Of a DNA stretch of 64,000 bases, positions 1-11,007 are shown piece after piece (the stretch's first letter is position 1; every line of letters begins with the position of its first letter). The translations under genes were made by a program, and so were the position numbers. The notes below the pieces were generated by a model. The model worked only from the letters and a program-made list of their open reading frames with translations. It did no database searches and was not told where the DNA came from. The DNA comes from Combretum micranthum (taxonomy: Eukaryota; Streptophyta; Magnoliopsida; Myrtales; Combretaceae), in the NCBI GenBank assembly GCA_024138025.1, contig JAMXBD010000024.1, positions 1,364,001-1,428,000 of the forward strand, in the 5' to 3' direction.

Positions 1-404
1 ATGAATTCTTGTAAACTATATATTTCTAAAATCCCAAATTAACATTATTTTACTCAAGAAACATGATTGGACAACAAACACTTGATCATGAATAAATATG
101 AGCTAAGTAACTATAAAAAGAGGATATTTTTGCAACTATATAGATAATTAAGTATTTATCAAACAATTTTGAATAATTTAAAGTTCGAAACAAAATTGTT
201 TTTGAGTAGGAAAATTCGTGGTGAATCTGATCACCACTGTTTTGGGGCCTAAATGGTTTAGTTTGATAAAAATAGTTTTAGAAATGGACAGATCTTTTCG
301 AGTAGGTAGAGATCGGTATATTATATGTGCAATTTCGAGTTAAAATGACCAAGTTATGGCCATTTTAAATTGAAATTCACCTCTATACGAATTTTGACGT
401 TCTC

Positions 405-533
405 ATGACATTGTTTTGTCAAATTTCAAAAATATCATCAAGAAATACTCATTTTGGGTATTTTCTTTGGCTAGGTGATTCCGAGGAAGAATACCTATAC
501 ATCGAGGACTATTTCGTTAAGAGGATTGTGTGA
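405..533 (+). other. Small ORF of 42 codons across the acceptor-like site of the LTR
   Basis: An ATG-started frame runs through the pyrimidine-rich acceptor-like site and ends at TGA. Its 3' part is the conserved 15-codon frame found at the same place in seven other LTRs of this window (here GDSEEEYLYIEDYFV). The minus-strand LTR at 20956-24661 has a similar upstream reading but TTG in place of this ATG. It resembles no protein I recognise. It could be a real micro-ORF, a relic, or a by-product of an RNA element. Confidence 0.3.
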
Positions 534-869
534 GCAACTCATCCGTATAGAAGAATAGTCGACATAGTATCGTGAGTTTATTTCCTTAAAATGTTTTACT
601 TGTTTGTGCTTGTAATTTAGTTACATTAGAATTAAGAAAAGACAAAAGGATATGTATATAAAATAATTCTTTGAAAGAATCCTAAGAATATCGAGGCCAT
701 AATTGATTTAATGTTTGTTTTAGTATAACACTTGATTTGTATGAGATTCCTTGATCACCTTAAATCCGATAATAATAATGTTATGAAATCATAAATAAAT
801 GGGTTCATGCGTACCATGAAGTGAGTCATATTGTATTAGGTTATTATCCTTGGGTGAGAAGGATTGTAG

Positions 870-1010
870 CTCAGGTCGAAAGCAACACTTGGCGGAGTGA
901 CCGAAAGCGATTGCTTGGCGACATTAAGGAAATGCTTGGCGGAAGATCCGAAAGTAAGGCTCAATTCAAGTAAACTTCATGTGCTTGGCGATATTGATCG
1001 AAAGCATAAA
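870..1010 (+). repeat. Short degenerate repeats in LTR (CTTGGCG / CGAAAG units)
   Basis: Units of roughly 25-35 bp containing CTTGGCG and CGAAAG recur about four times. The minus-strand LTR at 20956-24661 has the equivalent repeats at about 21545-21720. Other LTRs have unrelated short repeats at the same place. Confidence 0.6.
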
Positions 1011-2295
1011 TCTTTTAACTAAAACTACTTGTTTTGAGGTTACATATCACCAAACCCTGAATGGAGGGCACAAATCATTCAACATATAGTTCTCGGAAAA
1101 CTATATGCCTTATTTGCCCACGTGTATGTTGCATCTCATTTGATTGCTTAAATAACTTGTTTGAATTCTTATTACAAGAAGTTATTTATGGAAATAGTTC
1201 TCACTAAGCCCATTAGCTTATGCCCCTATAGATATCTTTTGCAGTTCACATATTTGTGGTTAAGGCCACGTGGACCCTGCAGTCAGGTATTCTCCTTTAG
1301 TTAAGGAATTTCAAGATAAAGTTAGTATTGGATAAGCTGTAGGAATACTCATGTAATAGATTTGTGAATAGGGGAAATGTCCTTAAGTTTTGTAAGATCA
1401 TTGTTATGAATAAATGAATATTATGAATCATCTTTTCTTAATCTGTTATTATATCTTCTTAAGCTTCATAATTCCATATATGGTCCTCTAAATTTGTGAG
1501 AGCAAGCCTTACACTTAATATCAAAGCTTTTGGGCGTGGCTAAGGTTATTATACTTAAACTTTAATATTGAATGTGGCGGACTGTTATGTTTAGGATACC
1601 CCTTGGGGCGTGATGTAAACCTTCGAAGTTTTGAATTCGAATTAAAGCTTAAACCCTAATTAGAAGTCAACCGGATTTCTAAAGTCAACAAAACCCTAGT
1701 TTACCGTAACCGCTTAAGTCCGGCATTTCCGTTTAAGAAACCCTAAGAGAGTAAGAAAGAGTTTAGTGAGTAGAATAGTTAGTAATTATCCAAGGAAGTT
1801 TAAAAAGATCAGTTTAATAAAACCGCAACTTGTTTTAAACCCGATCGGACACAGTTCTTGAAAAACATGTCCCGGAGCTCGGAATAGTAAAACTATTCCG
1901 AATATACAGTTAGACTTGTAAAAATATAAGATTTTCAAAAATATTAATTTCATAATTTTTCGGTAGCTAAAAATATCATATATCGCATTTATACGCGTAT
2001 TTTCTTACTATCGGTATTTAATTGTCATATCTAATTTACATTACACTATTTACTACTATTCTACACTATTTATCTATCTCTACTTTTTCTTACAACCCAT
2101 ATACCTATTTCTTACACATTTTCATTTCCAATACAACTTCACATATTTCATATCCTACTTTTAATTAATAAAAATACAAAAAAAAAAAATTTCTCTCTCT
2201 CGCCCCACAAAAATTGCGCCAGCCCTCCCTCTTTTCTTCCAAATTGTTTTTATTTTCATTTATTTAATTAACACAAATTATCTCCCACATTTTCC

Positions 2296-2305
2296 TATAA
2301 ATACC
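2296..2305 (+). promoter_or_regulatory. TATA box of 5' LTR
   Basis: TATAAATACC is followed by a pyrimidine-rich stretch with CTTCTTTCACAC, a typical plant start-site context. The same box is at the matching place in the 3' LTR (11703) and in most other Tekay-type LTRs here. Confidence 0.8.
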
Positions 2306-2412
2306 CCCTCTTACTTCCACTTCTTTCACACTTCTCTTCTACTAAAGTTACTATACTAAAATCTCTCCAAGAATTTCCTCTCAAGAAACTCTTCCAAGAT
2401 TAGTTCTTTTAG

Positions 2413-3626
2413 GTAAAATTTCTTTAAGAATTTCATATGTTCATTTACTTAGTATGAGCTTAATGTGTGTTTTCTAAAACCATGAAGGTTAAGAAAGCAA
2501 CAATAGGTTCATACTTTGTTTTTGTTCATAATCTAAATTCCTTATGTTGTTTTCATGTTTATAACTACCTAATATTTAGTCTTAGACTTGTCCTCATCAA
2601 GTTAAAACATTTTTCTTTTTCTTTTGGGACTAGTCATTTCTTAATCCCATGATACATTGAAAAAGCTAAGGTTCCAATACTTGATTTATTTTCTTATTAG
2701 GTTATTCTTTCAAGTTATTATGTTTCTTTATGTTTCCACAACTTTATGATTCATATTCATGCATGAACATATTTGTCTCAAACAAAATAAATGAGGAAAT
2801 ATTTTTTAAAATAAAGATTCTTTTCTAGAAATGAAAGTAGGAAGTAAACTTCTCTAAAACTAAAAGTCCTCTTAACAAACTTAGAGGAGTTCATAAGAAT
2901 TTTAAAACATACATGACATAAAAAAGGACTTTTTGAAGTAAACAAGGATTTTACAACAACTTCATCTTTTTCTTCAAATGATAGAAATTCTTTTCATTAA
3001 ACAAAATCATCTCAAGAAATCAAGAAATTATCTCTAAATATAGAAGTGTTAATACTTTCAAAAAGTATTGGAAGCTAAGCTTAGAAAAAAAAATCATTCC
3101 TTAGGAATTTAAGGAGATTATGAAAATAAAATTTAGAAAAAGAAAAGAAATACTCATTATAATAAACTTAAGGATTTTCAAAGCAAAATGAATATTTCAA
3201 AAACTCTCAAGTTTCAAAATCTTTAAAGACTTTACTTTTTCATAATTTGAGATAATTTCATTAACTTCATACATTTTTTATAAGTCAATAAATATATGAA
3301 TATACATTCCAAAGTTTTTACAAGCTATTATATTACCTATCTCTTTAAAATGAGCTTTGGATAAAAGAAGGAAAAAAAGGTTACAAAAATTCGTGGTGAA
3401 TATGTCCGCCACTTTTTCGGAACCCAAACGACTTAGTTTGATGAAAATAAGGTTAGAAATAGACGGTACATTATATGCGAAATTCTGAGTTAAAATGAGC
3501 AAGTTATGACCATTTTAAGTTGGAATTTCCTCTTATAAGATTTTATCGCGATTTTAAGAAAAGTTTAGAATCTTCAAGAATAGAAACTTCATGAAAGACT
3601 CATTTTGGGTATTTCATCTTGTTTAG
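2413..3626 (+). other. Candidate LTR intron 1
   Basis: The donor-like site TTTTAG|GTAAAA lies about 115 bases after the TATA box. The acceptor-like site TCATCTTGTTTAG follows 1214 bases later. Both ends recur at the matching places in the 3' LTR (11820 and 13061) and in six other LTRs, while the sequence between them varies greatly in length. No transcript evidence is available. Confidence 0.4.
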
Positions 3627-3689
3627 GTAGAGAAGGACCCGAGATCACATTTTCGGAGGATTACTTCGATTAGGATCTATCGGCATGGA
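3627..3689 (+). other. Candidate 63-nt internal exon in LTR with conserved short frame
   Basis: The segment lies between an acceptor-like TTTAG and a donor-like GA|GTGAGT. Read with the preceding G it gives GREGPEITFSEDYFD and then TAG. The same-length frame with the same ending occurs in the 3' LTR and in other LTRs of the window. No ATG precedes it in this copy. Confidence 0.4.
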
Positions 3690-4322
3690 GTGAGTTAATT
3701 CTTGACTTAAGTTACATTTCCTTATTTGTTGCTTGTAAGTAGTAGCACTAGTAATTAAGAAAAAGATAAAATGAATAATTGTTGTGTGACTTGGAATTAT
3801 GATTGATTTAATATAAGTTAAGAATATCGAAAGATGGTTTGATAAATAAATTGTGATTCTTGTATTGATATGATGAAAATTGCGTTGATCGCCTTCAACT
3901 TGAACTAAACATTATTTGGTTAAATTTATTGAAATCAATTCATGCATATCATACTTATGTCACATTTGTTTCACTACTATTCTTCGTGTGGGGAAACGAG
4001 GAAATGGTAGTGGTGGCTGGTAGGAGCCGGAAAGTCTACATGGGATAGTAGGAGCTAGAAAGTCTACAGGGCGAGCTGGAGCCGGTAAATCTGCAAATAT
4101 TGATGGTCGTATGGGCCTGTAACCTCCTAAGCCTTGACATGGAGGGCGTAAAATCCATGCTACACTTGATTTTCGGTTAATCATGTGCATTTTGTTTGTT
4201 TATATGATAGGTGCATTCTCATATGCTTGATTAAATACTTGTTTGAATTATGGGAATGTCTTATAGATGGAATTATCTCACTAAGCTAGTTTTGCTTATA
4301 CCCTTATAGCTTTTTGTTACAG
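3690..4322 (+). other. Candidate LTR intron 2
   Basis: It starts GTGAGT and ends GTTACAG. The motif TCACTAAG lies about 45 bases before the end and could be a branch site. The block CTTATACCCTTATAG at 4295-4309 is shared with the other LTRs. In the 3' LTR the donor has decayed to GTTAGT. Confidence 0.4.
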
Positions 4323-4742
4323 TATGATTACTTATGGTTGGCCCCAAGGAGCCCCATAGGCTAGGTACGAGTTTAAGCTACTAGGAGTTTTTGGGAGAAG
4401 CTTTATATATTTAAGTTTTGAACATAGACTTCTAGGAAAATCTCTATAGTAGGCTTATGTTATAGTTATTATTATTTTGGAAGACTATTAAAGCGGGGGA
4501 ATACCCCTACGATGATGTAAGGATATTATTATGAAAATCTTATGTTTATTTATATAAGTTCTTTCTTGCTTTTATTATCTACTTAAATGTAATACCCCTG
4601 TGAGTCTCCTACTATCTTGGAAGCACGCCTTGCATGTGATATCAAAGCTCCTACATGACTAAGGTTGTCATTCATTAGCTTTGATGTTATATGCGGCGGA
4701 CTGCCACGTTTAGGGTACCCTTCGGGGCGTGACAGTTTAAGT

Positions 4743-4760
4743 TGGTATCAGAGCCGGGTT
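4743..4760 (+). other. Primer binding site, initiator-Met tRNA type
   Basis: TGGTATCAGAGC (4743-4754) is complementary to the 3' end of plant initiator methionine tRNA. It lies 8 bases after the 5' LTR and would prime minus-strand DNA synthesis. Confidence 0.9.
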
Positions 4761-4857
4761 TTAGATAAAAGATAGTAGAAATAGACTTTAAGTTAGATAG
4801 TAAGAAGTTAGAACCTAAAGCTTAAGATCTGATCCTCTTCTTGTTCTATTTTGATAG

Positions 4858-5899
4858 CTAACCATCCCCAAAGTTAAGAAAAAATCCCGTCATTTCCTTA
4901 AGGACCCAGATGAGACCTTTGTGAACTACCGTCTTAGGTTGAGAGTCCTATGTGAAGAGTTTGCGTTAGTTGGAAGACCCAGAACAGCCCAAGAAATGTT
5001 TAAGTTATGGAGGAAAGGTTTGAAACATTCTTTATGGAGAAACTTGCCCAAAGAACTACGATTTGATGCCATAAGCAGACAAAGGTGGAGTGACGTAGAG
5101 GTTATATACGTGGTAGAAAGAATGATGGTTTTTATGTATAGAGAAACCATGCTACAAGAGATGACCTTCATCATAAAGGCAGAAGGAACCCGACAGGATC
5201 CAAACTTCTGAACTTGGAACAAGTTAGGACCCCTTTATATCTATGCACATGATGGCGGATTACACCGATTGGTTAAAGGCGGACGCAGAAGAACGATTCT
5301 ACTGGTATGCCGCCTACAGACGTATTGTCCCCATGCCATCAGAATGTAGCATCCAACCAAACTCCATCGGAATGCAGTTGGAAGTAATCCTAGACGAGGA
5401 TTTCATCATGGAAGATGCCTAAAGGAATGAAGGAAATGGAGAGACAGAAGATGATCCTGAAGAAGACCCCAACGAAACTTAAACCTGAGGAAAATCCGTT
5501 CGCAACTCCTTGGGAACATGTCCCCTGATTCCCAGTCCAGTACCCCCGCGAAGGTTGAGTCAAGACTTTCCCATGGAGACAGTAGTGAGAAATAACCTGG
5601 TAATGATTTTCAATGCAGAGGAAGAAGGAAGAGATGACTAGCAATGGAGGAATGATTTCGATCCAAGTGGATTTTTGAGAAGCCGATCTCAAACCCCTAC
5701 CATAGCAATGGCACTTGAAGGAGGAGATCAAGAAAAACAAGAGACAAGAAATGACACCACTCAAGGAGAATGGACTTCCATGCATGAACCCAGCACCATC
5801 CAGAGAGGAAGATTGAAGAAGGAAGAAGTGAAGGAAGATGAGCACAATCCAACAAGTCCAACCAAGCCTTTTTCTAGGATAGACATATCTTTGTTTTAA
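4858..5899 (+). pseudogene. Degraded extra ORF ahead of gag, unknown product
   Basis: Between the primer site and gag lie about 1.1 kb with broken but coding-like frames in the sense direction. Bases 4858-5211 are open and encode a basic start (KVKKKSRHF) and then a helical, charged stretch with ETFVNYRLRLR. A second frame (5243-5422) carries DYTDWLKADAEERFYWY, and a third (5675-5899) encodes a highly charged, probably disordered tail ending at TAA. The pieces are in different frames and contain in-frame stops, so the gene is dead. I do not recognise the protein. The first part has the look of a retroelement capsid-like helical domain, but that is a guess. Extra ORFs before gag are known in Ogre/Tat elements; I do not know one in Tekay elements. 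The true start is not visible, because the open stretch begins without ATG. Confidence 0.45.
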
Positions 5900-6149
5900 T
5901 GCATGAATGTTCTTACTTTTAAGGTTGTGTTTTAAATATTTCCTATTTTGGACAATTATCTTTTTATGAGAATGGTTCCGACCTTCTCAAATATGTAAGG
6001 GTTATCACCTTCTTTTGTTTCAATGCAAGGTATTCTATGTTTGATTTCATGATCCTTGGATTTGATTGCCTTGAATATTTTTCTATGCAAATACGATATT
6101 TTCGATCTCTTTCCAAAGATTTAAGAAGTCTAAAACTAGAATAATTAAC

Positions 6150-7540
6150 AGACGAGGTAGGAGAGGTAGAAGACGTGAACGACATGCCTCTAATAATGTT
6201 CTAGCTGAAGCAGAAAATCCCCCAGCAGGACAACAAGCAGCACCACCAAATCCCCCACAAAACCAAGAAGGTGATGTTTAGGCTGCAATTAATCAACTAG
6301 CTAGTCTAGTCAACAACTTCATGCAGCATGCACAGAACATGCCACCTCTAGCTGCCAATGCACCAGAAGCGATAGTTAAGGCACCTGCACCGCCAGAAGC
6401 TGAGTCTCAAATTGTTCCTTTACCAGCACCACCGCCACCTCGACCTTATCGAAGTTCTCTACCATACTTCATCAAGAGCAAAAGATACTTTGATGGAAGT
6501 TTTGGAAAGCCAGATGAAGCAGAGGACTGGTAGCACAGATTGAAAGATCGTTTGCCGCATATGAAGTACCCCATCATCTTTGCTTGGATTATGGCACATA
6601 TATGTTAAGGTTCAACGCCAGAATATGGTGAGAGTCAAAAAGTAGGGAATTGTTGCCACTGGTGACTTGGGCGACCTTCCGAAGAGAATTCCTAAAAATT
6701 ACTTTCCTGGAAGTTTGAGGGTACAATACAGTGGAAATTTCCTTCACATATCTCCGAAAGGAAGGATGGTGGAACAATACGAGATGGAGTTCAGTCGTCT
6801 ACTTCAATATGCGCCAGAATTCTTCAGGCACAGTGAAGAATTGAAGAAGCAAGTCTTCCTAAGTGGCCTAGACGAAGATTTGAGGATGTGTCTGGAGGAG
6901 TTGATCTAAGGACCCTACGTGAGTTAGTTGAAAGGGCTTGTATTATAGAGGGAGCCAAGAAGAGGAAAAGCAAGGCAACTGAGAAGCGAACCTTTGTGTT
7001 CGGAAAAAGGGCTCAAGATAGCTACAGCCCCAGCTTCCACAACAAAAAGTTTAAACCCTTCCATAGTTTTAGAGGAAGTGCTAGTGGTAACAAGGAGGCA
7101 TCCGAGGTCAAAGTAACGTGGAAATGTAAGAAGGAACACTATCCAAGAGGTGCCCCTTGCTTCAACACAAATGCTATTTTTGGAGACCTTAGCCACAAGA
7201 TCGGTGACTGCCCGAAGAAGGCTTCCACCATTTGCTTTGTATGAAGCAAACTGGGCACTTTGCCAATGAATGCCCACAGAGAAAGAATGCCCCAGCCAAA
7301 TCATTTGGTTCAATGGGAGGAGCTACATCGCCGAAGAATGGAAGTGGAGGGAACAACTCGAACCGTTCTGAAGCAGTTGTCTACGGAATGAGGATATACA
7401 ACTTGGAAGGACAGTGGGTATGTGAAGAGTCGGATGATGAAGGAGCGGAGTTAGCAGCCATGGATGGAGATTGTGGCCCAGATTTTGGACTGGTGACAGG
7501 TTATAATCAAAACTCCTCTACCTTTGATGAAAGTTATTAA
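6150..7540 (+). pseudogene. gag (Tekay type), broken
   Basis: Gag would form the virus-like particle and bind the element RNA. The reading begins with an Arg/Gly-rich stretch (RRGRRGRRRER at about 6150-6180, start codon not visible). A proline-rich linker follows, then a capsid region in pieces (6480-6900) with YFDGSFGKPDEAEDW, a stop where the family has an open frame, and EQYEMEFSRLLQYAPEF. A basic stretch with KRTFVFGKRA follows. The region ends with a zinc-knuckle-like segment at 7220-7280 ending GHFANECPQRK, whose first cysteine is put out of frame by a small deletion. At least three stops and two frameshifts break it. The last piece ends at 7540 with an acidic tail. The order and motifs fit Tekay gag. 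Confidence 0.75.
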
Positions 7541-7659
7541 GTATCTTGTGTTCAAATCTTATGCTAGAAGTATAAAGTTTTATACCACAAATAGCTTAAG
7601 TATACCAACTTCATGATTAGTATAAAATTCGAGTGTAAGACATATACGCATAGCTAGTC

Positions 7660-7859
7660 AAACAGCTTATGCTTTGTTCGACACAGGAGCTACACATTCC
7701 TTTATCACCGTTAGCTTGGCTAAACAAACTGGTTTTCCCATAGATACTATCGCTACCGGTTTTCGAGTTAAGACCCCCACCGGAAGCATAGTAACAACTA
7801 AGGAAGTGCTTAAGGATTGTCCCATGGAGATACAAGGAGTTACTCTAAATGTGACCTGA
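7660..7859 (+). pseudogene. Retroviral-type aspartic protease, fragment
   Basis: The piece ALFDTGATHSFITVSLA contains the active-site triad DTG with the Asp codon at 7680-7682. It is followed by the usual hydrophobic stretch and a second half up to VTLNVT, where TGA ends it. The protease would process the Gag-Pol precursor inside the particle. Bases 7541-7659, between gag and this piece, hold no frame I can assign. Confidence 0.75.
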
Positions 7860-8044
7860 TAATCTTGGAAATGAGCAAGTACGAAGTAATTTAGGATGAG
7901 TTGGTTAACATCCGTTAAAGCCCTAGTGGATTGTAGACGCAAAGAGGTGAAGTTTAAGGATAAATGGATGTGAAATAGTGTTTAGGGAGAATCCACGGTG
8001 AAGTTGAACTCATTTGAGTTAATGGATGATGAAGAGATCAACTT

Positions 8045-9420
8045 ATGTATCATGATGAAGAAGAAAAGGAGAAACCTGAGTTAGAATCCATACAAGTGGT
8101 TAAGGAATTTCTAGATATGTTCCCTGATGGATTGCCTGGATTAACACCCAAGAGGGAAATCAATTTCGAAATCGACTTATTGGTAAACATAGAGCCAATA
8201 TCAAAGGCACCCTACCGGATGGCACTAGTTGAGCTCAAGGAGTTAAAGACTCAGTTGCAAGACTTGTTAGATCAAGGTTTTATTCGACCGAGTATCACCC
8301 TAGGGAGCACCAGTGTTATTCGTGAAGAAGAAGGATGGTTCCATGCGCTTATGCATCGATTATCAGGAACTCAACAAAGTCACCATTAAAAACAAGTATC
8401 CACTCCCAAGGATAGATGACCTTTTTGATCAGCTTCAAGGAGCTAGCATCTTTTCAAGGATTGACCTACATCAGGATACCACCAGTTGAGATTAAACCTT
8501 GAGGATGTACCGAAGACAGCTTTCAGAACTCGCTACGGACATTACGAGTTTCTAGTAATGCCTTTGGATTAACCAACGCACCAGCAGCTTTCATGGATCT
8601 CATGAATTGAGTATATAAACCCCTATTGGATAAGTACGTGATAGTCTTCATCAATGATATTCTAATCTACTCCAAGACACGAGAGCAACATGAGGAACAC
8701 TTAAGAATGGCATTACAGACTTTACATGAGCACAAGTTGTACGCTAAGCTGTCTAAGTGTGACTTCTAGTTGGATCGGATATCTTTCCTAGGACATATCA
8801 TATCTGGAGAAGGAATATCGGTGGACCCTGAAAAGATCAAGGCAGTAATGGATTGGAAGCAACCTAAGACTGTGACTGAAGTGAGAAGTTTTCTTGGATT
8901 GGTTGGATATTATAGAAAGTTCGTGAAGAATTTTTCTACCATCGCCAAATCCCTCACACGGTTAACTTAGAAAGAGGATAAGTTCATTTGGATAGATAAG
9001 AGAGAACAAGGTTTTCAAGAGTTGAAGAAAAGGCTTGTATCTGCCCCAATCTTAATTCTATAGATCCCGAGAAGCCGTATACGGTAAACAGTGACGCCTC
9101 CAGAAATGGTCTTGGATGTGTATTGATGCAAGATGGAAAAGTGATTGCCTATGCATCGCGACAGCTTAGGCCTCATGAACAGAATTACCCCACCATGATC
9201 TGAGTTAGCCGCCGTTGTGTTCGCACTTAAGTTATGGAGACATTACTTGTATGGACAAGATGCGAAATCTACACCGACCATAAGAGCCTTAAGTATCTAT
9301 TCACACAGAAGGAGTTGAATACGTGACAACGAAGGTAGTTGGAACTCATCAAAGATTATGACCTTGGGATAAATTACTGTCCAGGGAGAGTAACGCGTTG
9401 CAGATGCCCTGAGTAGAAAG
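8045..9420 (+). pseudogene. Reverse transcriptase and RNase H (Tekay type), broken
   Basis: RT copies element RNA into DNA and RNase H removes the RNA strand. Recognisable in order are a linker with FLDMFPDGLPGL (8107), a fingers region through LLDQGFIRPS, then after a frameshift [12 protein letters not shown] (8347) and GHYEFLVMP (8540). The active-site stretch at about 8640 reads FINDILIYSKT, with Asn where the enzyme needs the first of two adjacent aspartates. Downstream are [20 protein letters not shown] (8787) and VGYYRKF, then RNase H pieces with [12 protein letters not shown] (9091) and YTDHKSLKYLFTQK (9273). Stops occur at 8637, 8767, 8968 and in RNase H. The motif set is typical of the Del/Tekay branch. 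Confidence 0.85.
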
Positions 9421-9511
9421 AATGGAGAAGTAGCTACCTTGCTCACGGATAAGAAGGAGCTAATAAAGGAATTTGAAAGAATGAGTATCAATTCATAGGG
9501 CAAAGTGTGAA

Positions 9512-10980
9512 GTGGAAATCGCCAGCCTTGTCATGGAACCCACCTTAGTGGAAAGAATCAAGGAGGCCCAACGATATGATGAGACGATTCAGAAGATTAA
9601 GGGAGAGGTACAAGAAGGAAAATACACGGATTTTACCATAGACGAGGATGACGTGGTAAGAATGAAAGGAAGGTTATGTGTTCTGGATGATGAGGATATG
9701 AGGAAGGAAATCATGAATGAAGCACATCATTCAAGATATATCATGCATCCAGAGGAACTAAAATGTATCAGGACCTGAAAAGCCACTACTGGTGGAACGA
9801 AATGAAGAGAGATGTGGGAGATTTTGTGCTAAAGTGTCCCACATGCCAACAAGTGAAAGTGGAGCATCAGAGACCTGGGGGACTTTTGAAACCCCTGCCG
9901 ATACCCGAATGGAAATGGGATCAAATCACAATGGATTTTGTGTGCGGATTGCCCAGAACTTCGCAGGATATGATGTTATTTGGTCATAGTGGATCGATTG
10001 ACAAAGACAGCACATTTCCTCCCAATCAACATGACATACTCCATGGATAAGTTGCAAGGATATACATAAGGGAAATAGTGCGATTGCATGGAGTGCCTAT
10101 GGGAATAGTTTCCAACTGAGAACCAAGGTTTGTGTCTAAATTTTAGACGAGCTTACAAAGATGTATGGGAACAAAGCTACACTTCAGTACCGCTTACCAC
10201 CCTCAAACAGATGTTCAATTAGAGAGGACGATACAAACTTTGGAGGATATGTTGTGAGCTTGTGTGATAGAGTTTAAAGGTAGTTGGGATGCACACCTAC
10301 CTTTGGTAGAGTTTGCCTACAACAACAACTGCCATTTTATGATCCAGATGCTACCTTATGAAGCGTTGTATAGAAGATAATGCCGATCACCATTGTTTTG
10401 GGACGATGTAGAAAAGTTGAGCATCAGACCTGACTTGATACAAGATGCAGCCGACAAGGTGTGGATCATCCAACAAAAGATGAAGCAAGCACAAGATAGA
10501 AAAAAGAGCTGGGTGGATATGAAGAGACGTACGCTTGAGTTTGAAGTTGGGGACCATGTGTACTTAAAAGTAAACCCCATCAAAAGTATTCATCGAGCTC
10601 GGGCACAAGGAAAATTGAGCCCACGATATGTTGGACCTTTTGAAGTGCTTGAAAGAGTAGGAGATCTTGCTTATCGTCCGGCACTCCTTCCTAACTTATT
10701 TGGAATTCACAATGTATTCCACGTATCAGTTCTACGGAAACATGTGTCAGATCCTACCAAGATTGCAAAACCGGAACCAGTTCGGTTGAAAGAAAATCTC
10801 ACATACGAGGAACAACCGATTCAGATCCTAGATCACAAGGTGCAGAAGCTTCGAAATAAGGAAATCAAGTATGTGATGGTTCTATAGAGAAACCACTCGC
10901 ATGAGGAAGCAACCTGGGAGGCTGAAAGCGACATACGCCAGTTTATTCGAAGAATCAGGTATGAACTTCAAGTTTTGAGG
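9512..10980 (+). pseudogene. Integrase with chromodomain-like C-terminus (Tekay), broken
   Basis: Integrase would join element DNA to the chromosome. The zinc-binding part is present as paired histidines near 9730-9750 and CPTC at 9836. The first catalytic Asp is in MDFVCGLP (9932). The second site reads VSN-stop-EPRF at about 10108-10125, with Asn in place of Asp and a CGA-like codon turned into TGA. The Glu site [12 protein letters not shown] (10220) is kept. After EVGDHVYLKV (10540) and the GPFEVLERVG module, a chromodomain-like tail starts at YEEQPIQILDHKV (10805) and continues past a TAG at 10885 into RNHSHEEATWEAESDIR. Such tails are thought to bind marked histones and direct insertion to heterochromatin, which fits the nesting seen here. 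Confidence 0.85.
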
Positions 10981-10994
10981 ACAAAACTTTCTTT

Positions 10995-11006
10995 AAGGGG
11001 GGTAGG
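10995..11006 (+). other. Polypurine tract of Tekay element
   Basis: AAGGGGGGTAGG ends 1 base before the 3' LTR at 11008 and would prime plus-strand DNA synthesis. Confidence 0.85.
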
Positions 11007-11007
11007 T

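Larger units (their letters stand above)
1..1613 (+). mobile_element. Tekay-type LTR, 3' part (host of the full-length Tekay element)
   Basis: This is the 3' part of a long LTR whose start lies before the window. It shares with the other Tekay-type LTRs here the block GAGTTAAAATGA at about 337, an acceptor-like site at 461-474, the CTTATGCCCCTATAG block at 1217-1231 and the terminal GGCGGACTG...GGGGCGTGA block at 1576-1613. Its final bases are displaced to 14163-14169 by the insertion of the element at 1614-14162. After that end there is no primer binding site, so it is a solo or 3' LTR. Bases 870-1010 hold short degenerate repeats around CTTGGCG and CGAAAG. Its own target duplication would be 14170-14174 and cannot be checked inside the window. 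Confidence 0.8.
1614..4734 (+). repeat. 5' LTR of Tekay element (3121 bp)
   Basis: It begins TGTAAACC and ends GGGGCGTGACA, and is matched by the copy at 11008-14162. A TATA box lies at 2296-2305, so U3 is about 690 bp and the transcribed part is about 2.4 kb, unusually long. The transcribed part carries the two-intron-like layout described under findings. Bases 4018-4102 hold short repeats containing GGAGCCGG and GTCTACA. The last 60 bases (GGCGGACTGCCACG, GGGTACC, GGGGCGTGACA) are conserved in every LTR of this group in the window. Confidence 0.95.

Noticed and set aside
4743..4760. tRNA-like sequence
   Set aside because: Only the short complement of the tRNA 3' end is present, as a primer site. 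No tRNA gene or rRNA was found in the window.
5390..5845. 151-codon minus-strand ORF
   Set aside because: It is antisense to the degraded 5' ORF of the Tekay element. The hydrophobic, Ser/Leu-rich product is what antisense reading of charged coding DNA gives.
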